From: an uncultured Eggerthellaceae bacterium
GTDB lineage: Bacteria; Actinomycetota; Coriobacteriia; Coriobacteriales; Eggerthellaceae
Reading direction: 5' to 3'
DNA: 21,942 bases
NCBI GenBank assembly: GCA_910588985.1
Contig: CAJURO010000013.1
Span: forward strand, 28,517 to 50,458
Shown here: piece by piece, positions 7,234 to 14,898 of the stretch
Layout of the letters: every line of letters starts with the position of its first letter
How positions within the stretch are numbered: position 1 is the stretch's first letter
The notes under the pieces: model-generated
Told to the model about the DNA's origin: nothing
Databases searched by the model: none
The model's input: only the letters and a program-made list of their open reading frames with translations
Made by a program: the position numbers and the translations under genes

Positions 7234-9117
7234 TTGGCTCGACTGCAGATAATGGATACGACGATCCGCGATGGCCAGCAGAGCCTCTGGGCCACGCGTA
7301 TGCAGATAGGGGAGATGCTCCCCATCCTTCCTAAGATGGACAAGGTAGGCTATTGGGCGATCGAAGCATGGGGTGGTGCAACCTTCGATACCTGCTTGCG
7401 CTTCTTGGACGAGAACCCGTGGGAGCGCTTGCGTTCCATTAAGGCGAAAACACCCAAGACGCCCCTTTCGATGCTCTCACGTGGTCAGAATCTCGTAGGA
7501 TATAAGCATTATTCGCGTGATATCGTCTTTCGCTTCATCCACGCGGCACATCGCAATGGCATCGAAGTCTTCCGCGTCTTCGACGCTTTGAATGATATTC
7601 GCAACGTTGTCGACAACGCTGAGGCCATCAAGGAGTGTGGCGCTCATTTCGAAGGTGCCATCTCATACACGATGTCTCCGGTCCATACGCTCGACAGCTT
7701 CCTTGAATACGGGCAGAAGCTCAAGGAGCTAGGGGCAGATTCCATTGCTATCAAGGATATGGCTGGCATGCTCACGCCCTATCGTACCGAGCGCATGGTC
7801 AAGGCCTTCAATGCCGAGATCGGGCTCCCTGTTCACATCCATTGTCATTATGTTGGTGGCATGGCCCCCGCAAACATCATCAAGGCTGCTGAGGCTGGAG
7901 CTGCCATTGCCGATACCGCACACGCGCCTCTTGCATTCGGCAATTCTCATCCAGCTGTCGAGATGATCGCTGCTGCATTCCAAGAGAGCCGCTTCGATAC
8001 AGGGCTCGACCTTGACCTTCTCTTCGAGATATCTGAGTATTGGGAAGAGATCCGTAAACGTGGGCACTACAAGCGTGGTGTCTCTTCGCTTACCCACATG
8101 AAGGTCTATTCGCACCAAGTTCCTGGCGGCATGATGTCAAACCTTATGAGCCAGCTTGAAGTGCAAAAGGCGGCTGATCGACTGCCCGAGGTCATGGCCG
8201 AGATCCCGAAAGTGCGTGCTGAGGTTGGTTATCCTCCGCTCGTGACGCCGCTTTCGCAGATCGTGGGAACTCAGGCCGTGTTCAACGTTCTCACCGGCAA
8301 GCGGTGGAGCGTCATCTCTAAGGAGATGAAGGATTATGTATGCGGGTTCTATGGACAAGCACCTGGCAGGATGGATCCGAATATCGTGGCGAAGGTCGCA
8401 GGGGATGCTGAGATCCTTGATCCATCTATCGCACCTGGAAGCCTTGTCACGACAACCTATGATGAAGTCGCAGAAGAGATCGGGGATCTTGCGCGCTCTG
8501 AGGAGGATGTCCTCATGTATGCGCTGTTCCCAAACGAAGCGCGCACGTATTTGAGCAAGCATCGGACGAGCGAGAAAGTTGATTTCCTGCTTGAAGCTGA
8601 GTCAAAAGGTACAAAAGAGGAGGATTACGTGGACATCGCCCAGATCAAAGAGATCGTAAAGGTTGCAGAAGAGAGCGGCGTCGGCGAGATCGTCGTCGAA
8701 GAGGAAGGCGTGCGCATTGCGGTTCGCATGCCCAGCGAGGTGAGCGCTCTCCCATCTGTGGCTCCTCAGGCAACGCATGTTGCTACAGCGCCTGTTCCCG
8801 CACCAGAGGCCACCGAGGCTGCTCCTGCTCAGGCGCATCCTTCGAACTGGTACGCTGTTACTGCTCCCATGGTTGGCACATATTACGAGGCTCCAGCACC
8901 TGGCGAAGCTCCCTTCGTGAAGGTCGGAGATGAGGTGGCAGCAGGGGAGACGCTCTGCATCGTCGAAGCCATGAAGCTCATGAATGAGATCACCGCTGAG
9001 GAGATGGGCACCATTCGCGAGGTCTGCCTTGATGACGCGACGCCGGTTGAGTTTGGCACGACGCTGTTCTATATCGAGCCGCATGAGAAGACCCCGAACG
9101 TTTCGGAGCAGGCATAA
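7234..9117 (+). CDS. Pyruvate carboxylase-type carboxyltransferase fused to AccB biotin carrier
   Basis: 627 residues. Residues 1 to about 460 are a carboxyltransferase of the OadA/PycB class (TIM barrel; DTTIRDGQQS at 8-17, metal-site lysine in AIKDMAGML at Lys174, metal-binding histidines in HIHCHYVGGMA at 203 and 205). Residues 466-627 look like a complete AccB: the N-terminal DIAQIKEIVKVAEESGVGEIVV segment type, a Pro/Ala linker (about 505-535), then the biotinyl domain with VEAMKLMNEI and biotin site Lys581. Usual PycB proteins end in a shorter biotinyl domain without the AccB N-terminal segment. Start TTG 7234 has AAAAGGAGG just upstream. accC overlaps the stop by 1 nt and supplies biotin carboxylase. 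Most likely a two-gene pyruvate carboxylase making oxaloacetate; no OadB/OadG pump subunits are seen. Sharing of the carrier with acetyl-CoA carboxylase is possible. Confidence 0.9.
   Translation: MARLQIMDTTIRDGQQSLWATRMQIGEMLPILPKMDKVGYWAIEAWGGATFDTCLRFLDENPWERLRSIKAKTPKTPLSMLSRGQNLVGYKHYSRDIVFRFIHAAHRNGIEVFRVFDALNDIRNVVDNAEAIKECGAHFEGAISYTMSPVHTLDSFLEYGQKLKELGADSIAIKDMAGMLTPYRTERMVKAFNAEIGLPVHIHCHYVGGMAPANIIKAAEAGAAIADTAHAPLAFGNSHPAVEMIAAAFQESRFDTGLDLDLLFEISEYWEEIRKRGHYKRGVSSLTHMKVYSHQVPGGMMSNLMSQLEVQKAADRLPEVMAEIPKVRAEVGYPPLVTPLSQIVGTQAVFNVLTGKRWSVISKEMKDYVCGFYGQAPGRMDPNIVAKVAGDAEILDPSIAPGSLVTTTYDEVAEEIGDLARSEEDVLMYALFPNEARTYLSKHRTSEKVDFLLEAESKGTKEEDYVDIAQIKEIVKVAEESGVGEIVVEEEGVRIAVRMPSEVSALPSVAPQATHVATAPVPAPEATEAAPAQAHPSNWYAVTAPMVGTYYEAPAPGEAPFVKVGDEVAAGETLCIVEAMKLMNEITAEEMGTIREVCLDDATPVEFGTTLFYIEPHEKTPNVSEQA
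8629..9117 (+). CDS. accB: Possible free AccB (biotin carboxyl carrier) from an internal in-frame start
   Basis: Within the fusion gene, AGAGGAGG (8616-8623) stands 5 nt before GTG 8629, which is in frame (Val466). The product would be 162 residues, the normal size of AccB, and begins (VDIAQIKEI) exactly where AccB homology begins. Residues 1-30 resemble the AccB N-terminal segment and the last 80 or so are the biotinyl domain with EAMKLMNEI. The simplest reading is that carboxyltransferase and accB genes were once adjacent, lost the stop between them, and kept the accB ribosome binding site. Whether free AccB is really made is inference. Confidence 0.5.
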   Translation: MDIAQIKEIVKVAEESGVGEIVVEEEGVRIAVRMPSEVSALPSVAPQATHVATAPVPAPEATEAAPAQAHPSNWYAVTAPMVGTYYEAPAPGEAPFVKVGDEVAAGETLCIVEAMKLMNEITAEEMGTIREVCLDDATPVEFGTTLFYIEPHEKTPNVSEQA

Positions 9118-10469
9118 TGTTTCAGAAGATTCTCGTTGCCAATAGAGGCGAGGTTGCCTTGCGGGTCATGCGTGCTGCTCGTGAGCTCGGTGTCAAGACT
9201 GTTGCGGTGTACTCAACCGAAGACGCTGATACGCTGCCTGTCCGATATGCTGACGAGGCGGTATGCATCGGGCCTGCTGCCTCGAATCAGAGCTATCTCG
9301 TCATCCCGAACATCATCGCTGCTGCTGAGATCACGGGTGCTGAAGCCATCCATCCAGGCTATGGCTTCCTTGCTGAGAATGCCGATTTTGCTCGCGCTTG
9401 TGCCGATAACGACATCGTCTTCATCGGGCCAAGCGCAGAGTGCATCGAGCGCATGGGTGACAAAGCGAGCGCACGTGCAACCATGATGGCATGTGGCGTG
9501 CCAACGGTCCCAGGATCAGAGGGGCTTTGCGAAACCGTTGAGGAGGCGCGCAAGTTCGCCGAGAGCGTTGGGTATCCTGTTCTTATCAAGGCTACAGCAG
9601 GTGGCGGCGGCAAGGGCATGCGCGAGGTGCATGCGCCCGAAGAGCTCGAGGCTCAGTACAAAGCTGCTTGCACTGAGGCAGGAGCGGCCTTTGGCGATAG
9701 TGGCGTGTACTTGGAGAAGCTCGTGCTTCGTCCACGCCATGTTGAGGTTCAAGTGCTTGCTGATGATTTCGGCAACAACATTGCGCTATGCGAACGCGAT
9801 TGCTCTATCCAGCGACGTCATCAAAAGCTGCTCGAGGAAGCCCCTTCGCCTGCTCTTACCGAAGATATTCGTCGAGCGATGGGTGTTGCTGCTATCAAGG
9901 CTGTTCGTGCGGTCAACTATCGCAACGCAGGCACGATCGAGTTCTTGCTCGATACTGATGGTAGCTTCTATTTCATGGAGATGAATACGCGTGTGCAGGT
10001 AGAGCATCCTGTCACGGAGATGATCACCGGCACCGACATCATCAAAGAGCAGATCCGCATTGCTGCAGGTGAGCCGATGAGCTGTGCAGGACGTGCGCCG
10101 TTCTCACCCTTCGGACATGCTATCGAGATGCGCATCAACGCTGAGGATCCTGATCATTCCTTCCGTCCGAATCCTGGGACCATCACGCGACTTCGTCTGC
10201 CTGCTGGTCCTGGTGTTCGCGTTGAGACGTTCATCGAAGAGGGGTCGCGCATCTCTCCGCATTACGATTCGCTTGTTGCGAAGCTTATCTGCCATGGGCA
10301 GGATCGCGTAGAAGCTATCGAGCGCGCCAAGCGAGCGCTTGATGAGTTTGAAATTGAAGGAATAGCTACAACCATTCCTTTTCACAAGCGCGTCCTTGAG
10401 AATGAGGTATTTTTAGCTGGAGATGCAACAACGGATTTCATCGAGACTCAGATGGGAGACCTCTTATGA
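9117..10469 (+). CDS. accC: Biotin carboxylase
   Basis: ATP-dependent carboxylation of biotin on the carrier domain, using bicarbonate; here the partner is the carrier domain of the preceding gene. The 450-residue protein has the full ATP-grasp layout: Lys116, the glycine-rich loop AGGGGKGMRE (161-170) with Lys158 before it, Glu275, Glu288 and the catalytic MNTRVQVEHP block (Asn290, Arg292, Gln294, Glu296). The length matches E. coli AccC, so no biotinyl or carboxyltransferase domain is fused. ATG 9117 shares its A with the upstream TAA (TAATG), and GGAG is at 9105-9108; translation is surely coupled. It may serve both pyruvate carboxylase and acetyl-CoA carboxylase. The Asp23 gene overlaps its end by 4 nt. 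Confidence 0.95.
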   Translation: MFQKILVANRGEVALRVMRAARELGVKTVAVYSTEDADTLPVRYADEAVCIGPAASNQSYLVIPNIIAAAEITGAEAIHPGYGFLAENADFARACADNDIVFIGPSAECIERMGDKASARATMMACGVPTVPGSEGLCETVEEARKFAESVGYPVLIKATAGGGGKGMREVHAPEELEAQYKAACTEAGAAFGDSGVYLEKLVLRPRHVEVQVLADDFGNNIALCERDCSIQRRHQKLLEEAPSPALTEDIRRAMGVAAIKAVRAVNYRNAGTIEFLLDTDGSFYFMEMNTRVQVEHPVTEMITGTDIIKEQIRIAAGEPMSCAGRAPFSPFGHAIEMRINAEDPDHSFRPNPGTITRLRLPAGPGVRVETFIEEGSRISPHYDSLVAKLICHGQDRVEAIERAKRALDEFEIEGIATTIPFHKRVLENEVFLAGDATTDFIETQMGDLL

Positions 10470-10819
10470 CGGATTCACAGGGAGCAGGGAACATGACCCT
10501 TGCATCAGGAGTGGTCGATACGATCATCTCCATCGCGGCGCAAGAGGTTGAAGGTGTGGCTTTCGTTGGTGTTCATACAACCAGTGGTGTCTTCGCTATG
10601 CTCACCAATAAGTCCTCTCTTTCAGGGATCGAGACAACCTATGACGATGATGGACGCATTCGCATAACACTCCATATCGAAGTCTACTATGGCTATGTAT
10701 TGCCAGAATTGGCGGAGAAGCTGCGCAGATCCATCTCGGATGCACTGCTTGTGCAGGTGGGCATCGAGGTTGCTTCTATCGATATCTATATTGACGGTCT
10801 TCAGTTTCAGCAAAAATAG
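10466..10819 (+). CDS. Asp23/Gls24 family protein
   Basis: 117-residue protein of the Asp23 (PF03780) family. The typical opening is present (TLASGVVDTIISIAAQEVEGVAFV), followed by an acidic hairpin and the LHIEVYYGYVLPELAEKLRRSI segment and a C-terminal strand. Family members in Firmicutes and actinobacteria are linked to envelope stress or alkaline shock and to membrane-anchored partners; a one-domain copy beside nusB is a common context, where its role is not established. ATG overlaps the accC stop (ATGA at 10466-10469). No membrane helix is present. nusB starts 9 nt after the stop. Confidence 0.88.
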   Translation: MTDSQGAGNMTLASGVVDTIISIAAQEVEGVAFVGVHTTSGVFAMLTNKSSLSGIETTYDDDGRIRITLHIEVYYGYVLPELAEKLRRSISDALLVQVGIEVASIDIYIDGLQFQQK

Positions 10820-10828
10820 GCGCATCGC

Positions 10829-11275
10829 ATGGCTAGACGGCACGAACGAACAGATGACAGAAGGCAGGCTGCCCAGGTTCTCTACTCTGGGGAGATCCGC
10901 GGGCGAGATGCAAGGGAATTGCTGAGCGATGACGGCATCCTCTGTTTAGAGAAGCCCCTCACAGAGTATTCCCTTGGGCTCATCGAAGGTGTCGTGGATC
11001 ACAAAGGCGAGATCGACCAGCTGCTTTCGTCCACGTCTGAGAACTGGACCATAGACCGCATGCCGATCACCGATCTTGTTATCATGCGTATCGCCGTCTT
11101 CGAGATGCTTCATGTTGAGGATGTTCCCATTTCGGTTTCGATCAATGAGGCCGTTGAGCTTGCGAAGTTCTTCGGTGGTGATGATGAATCACCGCGCTTC
11201 GTGAATGGGATGCTTGGGAATATCGCCCGCGAGCTTGAGGATGAGGCCAAGGAAGGTTGTCATGGCTCAAACTAG
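10829..11275 (+). CDS. nusB: Transcription antitermination factor NusB
   Basis: RNA-binding helical protein that with S10 (NusE) binds boxA of rRNA leaders and supports antitermination. The 148-residue product shows the family features: basic N-terminus (MARRHERTDDRRQAAQVLYS), the central WTIDRMPITDLVIMRIAVFEM segment and ISVSINEAVELAKFFGGDDESPRFVNGMLGNIA. ATG 10829 is 9 nt after the Asp23-family stop with a weak AGG upstream. The 3' end overlaps xseB by 14 nt. In many bacteria nusB is followed by xseA-xseB and dxs; xseA is missing here. Confidence 0.95.
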   Translation: MARRHERTDDRRQAAQVLYSGEIRGRDARELLSDDGILCLEKPLTEYSLGLIEGVVDHKGEIDQLLSSTSENWTIDRMPITDLVIMRIAVFEMLHVEDVPISVSINEAVELAKFFGGDDESPRFVNGMLGNIARELEDEAKEGCHGSN

Positions 11276-11594
11276 AACATTTGACGAGATCGAAAGCCGT
11301 ATCGATGAGATAAGCGAGCGCGTATCAAACGAGGAGACCTCTCTTGATGAGGCGCTCTCGCTTTTCGAGGAAGCGGTCAAGCTTGGCATGCAAGCCTGTG
11401 AGATCACGGATAGCGAAGTAGCAACTGAAATCGAGCTTTCAGATGATGCTGCTTTGGATGACCTGAAGGACGGCTCGCTTGATGAGAATGCTCAGGTTAC
11501 GGAAGAATCGATCGAGAGAGAGTCGAGCGAAAGCACTCTGAGCACAACAGATATCCAAGATGAAGAGGGGGAAGTGACCTTCAGTGTCCAGTAA
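11262..11594 (+). CDS. xseB: Exodeoxyribonuclease VII small subunit with acidic C-terminal extension
   Basis: Small subunit of the XseA/XseB single-strand exonuclease. The core is residues about 5-50 (TFDEIESRIDEISERVSNEE, then SLDEALSLFEEAVKLGMQAC), a helical hairpin typical of XseB. ATG 11262 is chosen because AAGGAAGG (11249-11256) lies 5 nt upstream; it overlaps nusB by 14 nt. XseB proteins are usually 60-85 residues; this is 110. The extra roughly 55 residues are strongly acidic and low in complexity, and run 11 nt into dxs. The large subunit gene xseA is not in the window. The tail may be a real partner-binding segment, or coding sequence kept open to couple translation with dxs. Confidence 0.85.
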   Translation: MAQTRTFDEIESRIDEISERVSNEETSLDEALSLFEEAVKLGMQACEITDSEVATEIELSDDAALDDLKDGSLDENAQVTEESIERESSESTLSTTDIQDEEGEVTFSVQ

Positions 11595-13461
11595 GCGCAT
11601 ACTGGATATGATCCACTCGCCAGCAGATCTTCATCTGCTTGACATTGATGAGCTTGGGATCCTCGCACAAGAGATTCGCGATGAGATCATCGAGGTCACT
11701 TCGAACAACGGCGGCCATGTTGCCTCTTCGCTTGGTGCCGTAGAGATCATCCTTGCCTTGCACTCGCTGATCGATGCGCCCAAGGATAAGGTCGTCTTTG
11801 ATGTAGGGCACCAGTCGTATGCGCATAAGCTCGTGACAGGCCGTGTGGAAGATTTCGAAACGCTTCGGCTCTTTGGCGGTCTCTCGGGATTCCCCCGCCC
11901 CAGCGAATCGCCTTATGATTCGCATCCTTCAGGACATGCTTCGGATTCGCTTTCGGTTGCTTCGGGATTTGCGAAAGCGCGCCTTCTCAATGGCACTGAT
12001 GAGAAGATCGTCGCGATCATCGGTGATGCTGCGCTTGCAGGGGGCATGGCCTTCGAAGCGCTCAACTATATTGGAAGCCAGCAATTGCCCATGGTCATCA
12101 TCCTCAATGACAACGAGATGTCCATCTCAAGGAACGTCGGCGCTTTGATGAAGCACCTCGGCAATATTCGAGCTACGAGGCAATACCGAACATTCCGCGA
12201 GAATGTCCAAGAGCAGCTTGAGAGCGGTGGTTGGGTCAGCAACGCTTTCGCTGAATTCGGGAAGCGCACGAAAGAGTCGTTCAAGCAAATGATCATTCCG
12301 CAGGCTATGCTTTATGAGCAGCTTGGCATCGTCTGCACACCTCCTATTGATGGGCATGACCTTCATGAGCTGCATGACATGCTCGAGATGGTCCTGCCCA
12401 TGGACGTCCCTGTGCTCATGCACGTTGTTACGAAAAAGGGAGCTGGATACAGCTTCGCTGAGAACGACCCTGAGCGGTTCCATGGTATCGCTCCTTACGA
12501 TCCTGCTACTGCTCAACTAAAACGGACCGACTTTGCGGCCCCTACCTTCACCGAGGTGTTCGGGAATGCTCTTTGCGAAGAAGCAGAAAGAGATGAGCGC
12601 ATCGTTGCCATCACTGCCGCAATGGCTGGTGGTACAGGGCTCAAGGGGTTTGCTGAGCGTTTCCCTGACCGTTTCATTGATGTCGGGATCGCTGAAGAGC
12701 ATGCTGTCGGCATGGCATGCGGCCTTGCAAGCGCAGGCAAGAAGCCTGTGGTTGCTCTCTACTCTACGTTCGCGCAGCGTGCTTTCGACCAGATTGCGAT
12801 CGATGTTGCCCTTCCTGATCTCGATGTCGTATTCGCGCTCGATCGCGCTGGGCTTGTAGGGGATGATGGGCCAACGCATCACGGGGTGTTCGACATCGCC
12901 TATATGCGCATGATCCCGCAGATGCGGGTTATCACACCATCGAACGAGAAGATGCTCGTCGATGCCCTCAAGACAGCTCTCGCACTGAAAGGGCCTGTTT
13001 CCGTCCGATATCCTCGGGGGCATGGGTATGGTGTCGCTCTTGATGATCCGTCGCTTCTCGAGGTGGGCGTCTCTCGTGAAGTGCGACAGGGAGATGATAT
13101 CGCCATCCTTGCATTTGGCCGCATGGTCAATGACGCCCTTGCGGTTGCAAATGAGCTGGAAGCTGACGGTCTTTCTGTGCGCGTGGTCGACATGATATGG
13201 GCAAAGCCTCTTGATGCGGAAGCTATTCGCCGTGCGTGCGACACTCGTCTTGTTGTTACCATCGAAGAGGGTGTTATCTCGGGTGGTGCAGGCGAAGGCG
13301 TACTCGAAGTCATGCAAGAGATCGGGTCTGTTTGCAATGCGCTTACGCTTGGCATTCCAGATAGGTTCATCATGCAAGGCTCCTGCCCGCTGCTTTTCAA
13401 GGAGATGGGCCTTGATGTGCCTTCCATCTCTGCGCGCATCAGGAAAGAGCTTTCACGCTAG
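11584..13461 (+). CDS. dxs: 1-deoxy-D-xylulose-5-phosphate synthase
   Basis: Thiamine diphosphate enzyme joining pyruvate and glyceraldehyde 3-phosphate, the first step of the MEP isoprenoid pathway. 625 residues. Visible motifs: GGHVASSLGAVEI with His45, FDVGHQSYAHKLVTGR, the ThDP/Mg site GDAALAGGMAFEAL (147-160) with NDNEMS (175-180), catalytic-type Glu371 in GIAEEHAVGMACG, and DRAGLVGDDGPTHHGVFD. The ThDP motif reads GDA where GDG is usual; Asp148 is kept. GTG 11584 overlaps the xseB stop by 11 nt, with GAGGGGGA about 11 nt upstream. It is the last gene of the carboxylase-nusB-dxs transcript. No terminator hairpin with a T run follows it. Confidence 0.96.
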   Translation: MSSKRILDMIHSPADLHLLDIDELGILAQEIRDEIIEVTSNNGGHVASSLGAVEIILALHSLIDAPKDKVVFDVGHQSYAHKLVTGRVEDFETLRLFGGLSGFPRPSESPYDSHPSGHASDSLSVASGFAKARLLNGTDEKIVAIIGDAALAGGMAFEALNYIGSQQLPMVIILNDNEMSISRNVGALMKHLGNIRATRQYRTFRENVQEQLESGGWVSNAFAEFGKRTKESFKQMIIPQAMLYEQLGIVCTPPIDGHDLHELHDMLEMVLPMDVPVLMHVVTKKGAGYSFAENDPERFHGIAPYDPATAQLKRTDFAAPTFTEVFGNALCEEAERDERIVAITAAMAGGTGLKGFAERFPDRFIDVGIAEEHAVGMACGLASAGKKPVVALYSTFAQRAFDQIAIDVALPDLDVVFALDRAGLVGDDGPTHHGVFDIAYMRMIPQMRVITPSNEKMLVDALKTALALKGPVSVRYPRGHGYGVALDDPSLLEVGVSREVRQGDDIAILAFGRMVNDALAVANELEADGLSVRVVDMIWAKPLDAEAIRRACDTRLVVTIEEGVISGGAGEGVLEVMQEIGSVCNALTLGIPDRFIMQGSCPLLFKEMGLDVPSISARIRKELSR

Positions 13462-13486
13462 AACTTCGCAGCTTTATTTTCATCCT

Positions 13487-13524
13487 GTAACATGCATGCT
13501 TCAAGTATGTTACAACCCTGTCTC
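13487..13524 (+). promoter_or_regulatory. Candidate GlnR-type nitrogen regulator site upstream of amtB
   Basis: Four five-base blocks repeat every 11 bp: GTAAC (13487), GCTTC (13498), GTTAC (13509) and GTCTC (13520), each separated by 6 bp. The arrangement follows the actinobacterial GlnR box (GTNAC-n6-GAAAC repeated): the two GTNAC blocks are perfect and 22 bp apart, while the two GAAAC positions match only weakly. The same DNA contains the perfect inverted repeat TGTAACAT (13486-13493) / ATGTTACA (13507-13514). It lies about 95-130 bp before amtB. Binding by a GlnR-like OmpR-family regulator is inferred. Confidence 0.45.
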
Positions 13525-13617
13525 TCATGTATTAACTCTCTGACCCCTCATCGTCTTTCATCTGTTCTTACACCATCATCGAATTGAGATGAACGGACCA
13601 CGAAGAGGGGGAAGGTA

Positions 13618-14886
13618 ATGGAGAGCGGAACCACTGCATTCATGCTTGTCTCAACAATGCTCGTATTGTTGATGACACCAGGGCTGGCATTCTTCTATGG
13701 CGGCCTCTCAAGGCGCAAGAACGTTGGCAACACCATGGTGATGGTGTTCTCGTCGATTGGGATCGTTGCGCTTACTTGGACGATCTGCGGATTCTCGTTC
13801 GCCTATGGCGGGGACGGGTTAAATCCCTTCTTTGGCGGATTCGATCAGCTGCTTTTGCTCCCAAGCACATCTGAGCTCTTCGCAGCCTCCGAAGGCCTTT
13901 CAAATGCGTCCTATCCTGGGCTTGTGGACATTGCTTTTCAAATGGCATTTTGCATGATCACCACAGCGATCATCACAGGTGGTGTTGCGGGAAGGATGAA
14001 GTTCGGCGCGCTCATCGTATTCCTTCTTGCATGGACGGTGCTTGTTTATCCTCCGCTAGCACATATGGTTTGGGGCGGCGAAGGTTCGTTCATAGGCGAC
14101 AAGATAGGCGCCCTTGACTTTGCCGGTGGGGATGTTGTCCACATCTCTTCGGGTCTCACAGCTCTGGTGCTCTGCATCCTTGTGGGACGTCGCCGTGAAT
14201 TTGGCGCCCTGAGCTATCGTCCCCATAACGTTCCATTCATCGCACTGGGTGCAGCGCTTCTCTGGTTTGGATGGTTTGGCTTCAACAGTGGCAGTGCGTT
14301 CGCTGCTGACGGCATTGCAGCTCTTGCCCTGCTCAATACGGTATGCGCATCTGGTGCGGGTGTTGTTTCATGGATGATAGTCGAGCGCATCTTCGCTTCG
14401 AAGCCAACGCTTGTCGGGGCTTGCACAGGTCTTGTCGCTGGGCTGGTCGCCATCACACCTGCGGCTGGCTTTGTCGAGCCGTGGACTGCTCTTCTCTTTG
14501 GGTTGATCGTCTCTCCCATCTGTTATTTCGCAATTGCGTATCTCAAGCCGAAGCTCGGCTATGACGATGCACTTGACGCCTTTGGCTGTCATTGCGTGGG
14601 CGGAATCGTAGGCGGCCTTCTGACAGGCATCTTCTGCGTGCCAGAGCTCTCATGGACTGAGTTCGGAGGCCTTGTCTATACAGGCGATCCGACGCTCCTT
14701 GGGGCACAAGCGCTCGGTATTATCGTAACGATAGCTTTTGTAGGAGCCATCGATATTGTTATCGGCATTGTCGTGAAGCTTGCCTTCAGAGGGTCCTTGC
14801 GTGTGACGAATGAATCAGAAGCGCTCGGATTGGATGTGTCAGAGCATGGCGAGTCAGCATACCCCGCATATGTTGGTCTCGATTAG
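13618..14886 (+). CDS. amtB: Ammonium transporter
   Basis: Amt/MEP/Rh-family inner membrane channel for ammonium uptake, 422 residues, about 11 membrane helices. Key positions are visible: the periplasmic phenylalanine gate (Phe107 region), Trp152 in HMVWGGEG, Asp167 in ALDFAGGDVVH, and the pore twin histidines His175 (DVVHISSG) and His325 (AFGCHCVGG). GGLSRRKNVGNTM and WFGWFGFNSGS blocks are typical. ATG 13618 has GGGGGAAGG just upstream. The PII gene follows after 12 nt, the standard amtB-glnK pairing in which PII binds and blocks the channel at high nitrogen. The cysteines flanking His325 are slightly unusual. Probably controlled by the phased site upstream. Confidence 0.97.
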   Translation: MESGTTAFMLVSTMLVLLMTPGLAFFYGGLSRRKNVGNTMVMVFSSIGIVALTWTICGFSFAYGGDGLNPFFGGFDQLLLLPSTSELFAASEGLSNASYPGLVDIAFQMAFCMITTAIITGGVAGRMKFGALIVFLLAWTVLVYPPLAHMVWGGEGSFIGDKIGALDFAGGDVVHISSGLTALVLCILVGRRREFGALSYRPHNVPFIALGAALLWFGWFGFNSGSAFAADGIAALALLNTVCASGAGVVSWMIVERIFASKPTLVGACTGLVAGLVAITPAAGFVEPWTALLFGLIVSPICYFAIAYLKPKLGYDDALDAFGCHCVGGIVGGLLTGIFCVPELSWTEFGGLVYTGDPTLLGAQALGIIVTIAFVGAIDIVIGIVVKLAFRGSLRVTNESEALGLDVSEHGESAYPAYVGLD

Positions 14887-14898
14887 AGGAGGAATAGC

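Noticed and set aside
8501..8517. AGGAGG followed by ATG (8515) in frame within the carboxyltransferase domain
   Set aside because: It is not at a domain boundary and would give a fragment with no folded N-terminal part; it illustrates that Glu-Glu codons create such sites by chance.
12517..13377. 286-codon minus-strand frame opposite dxs
   Set aside because: Shadow of dxs; composition is that of an antisense translation and no start signal is seen.
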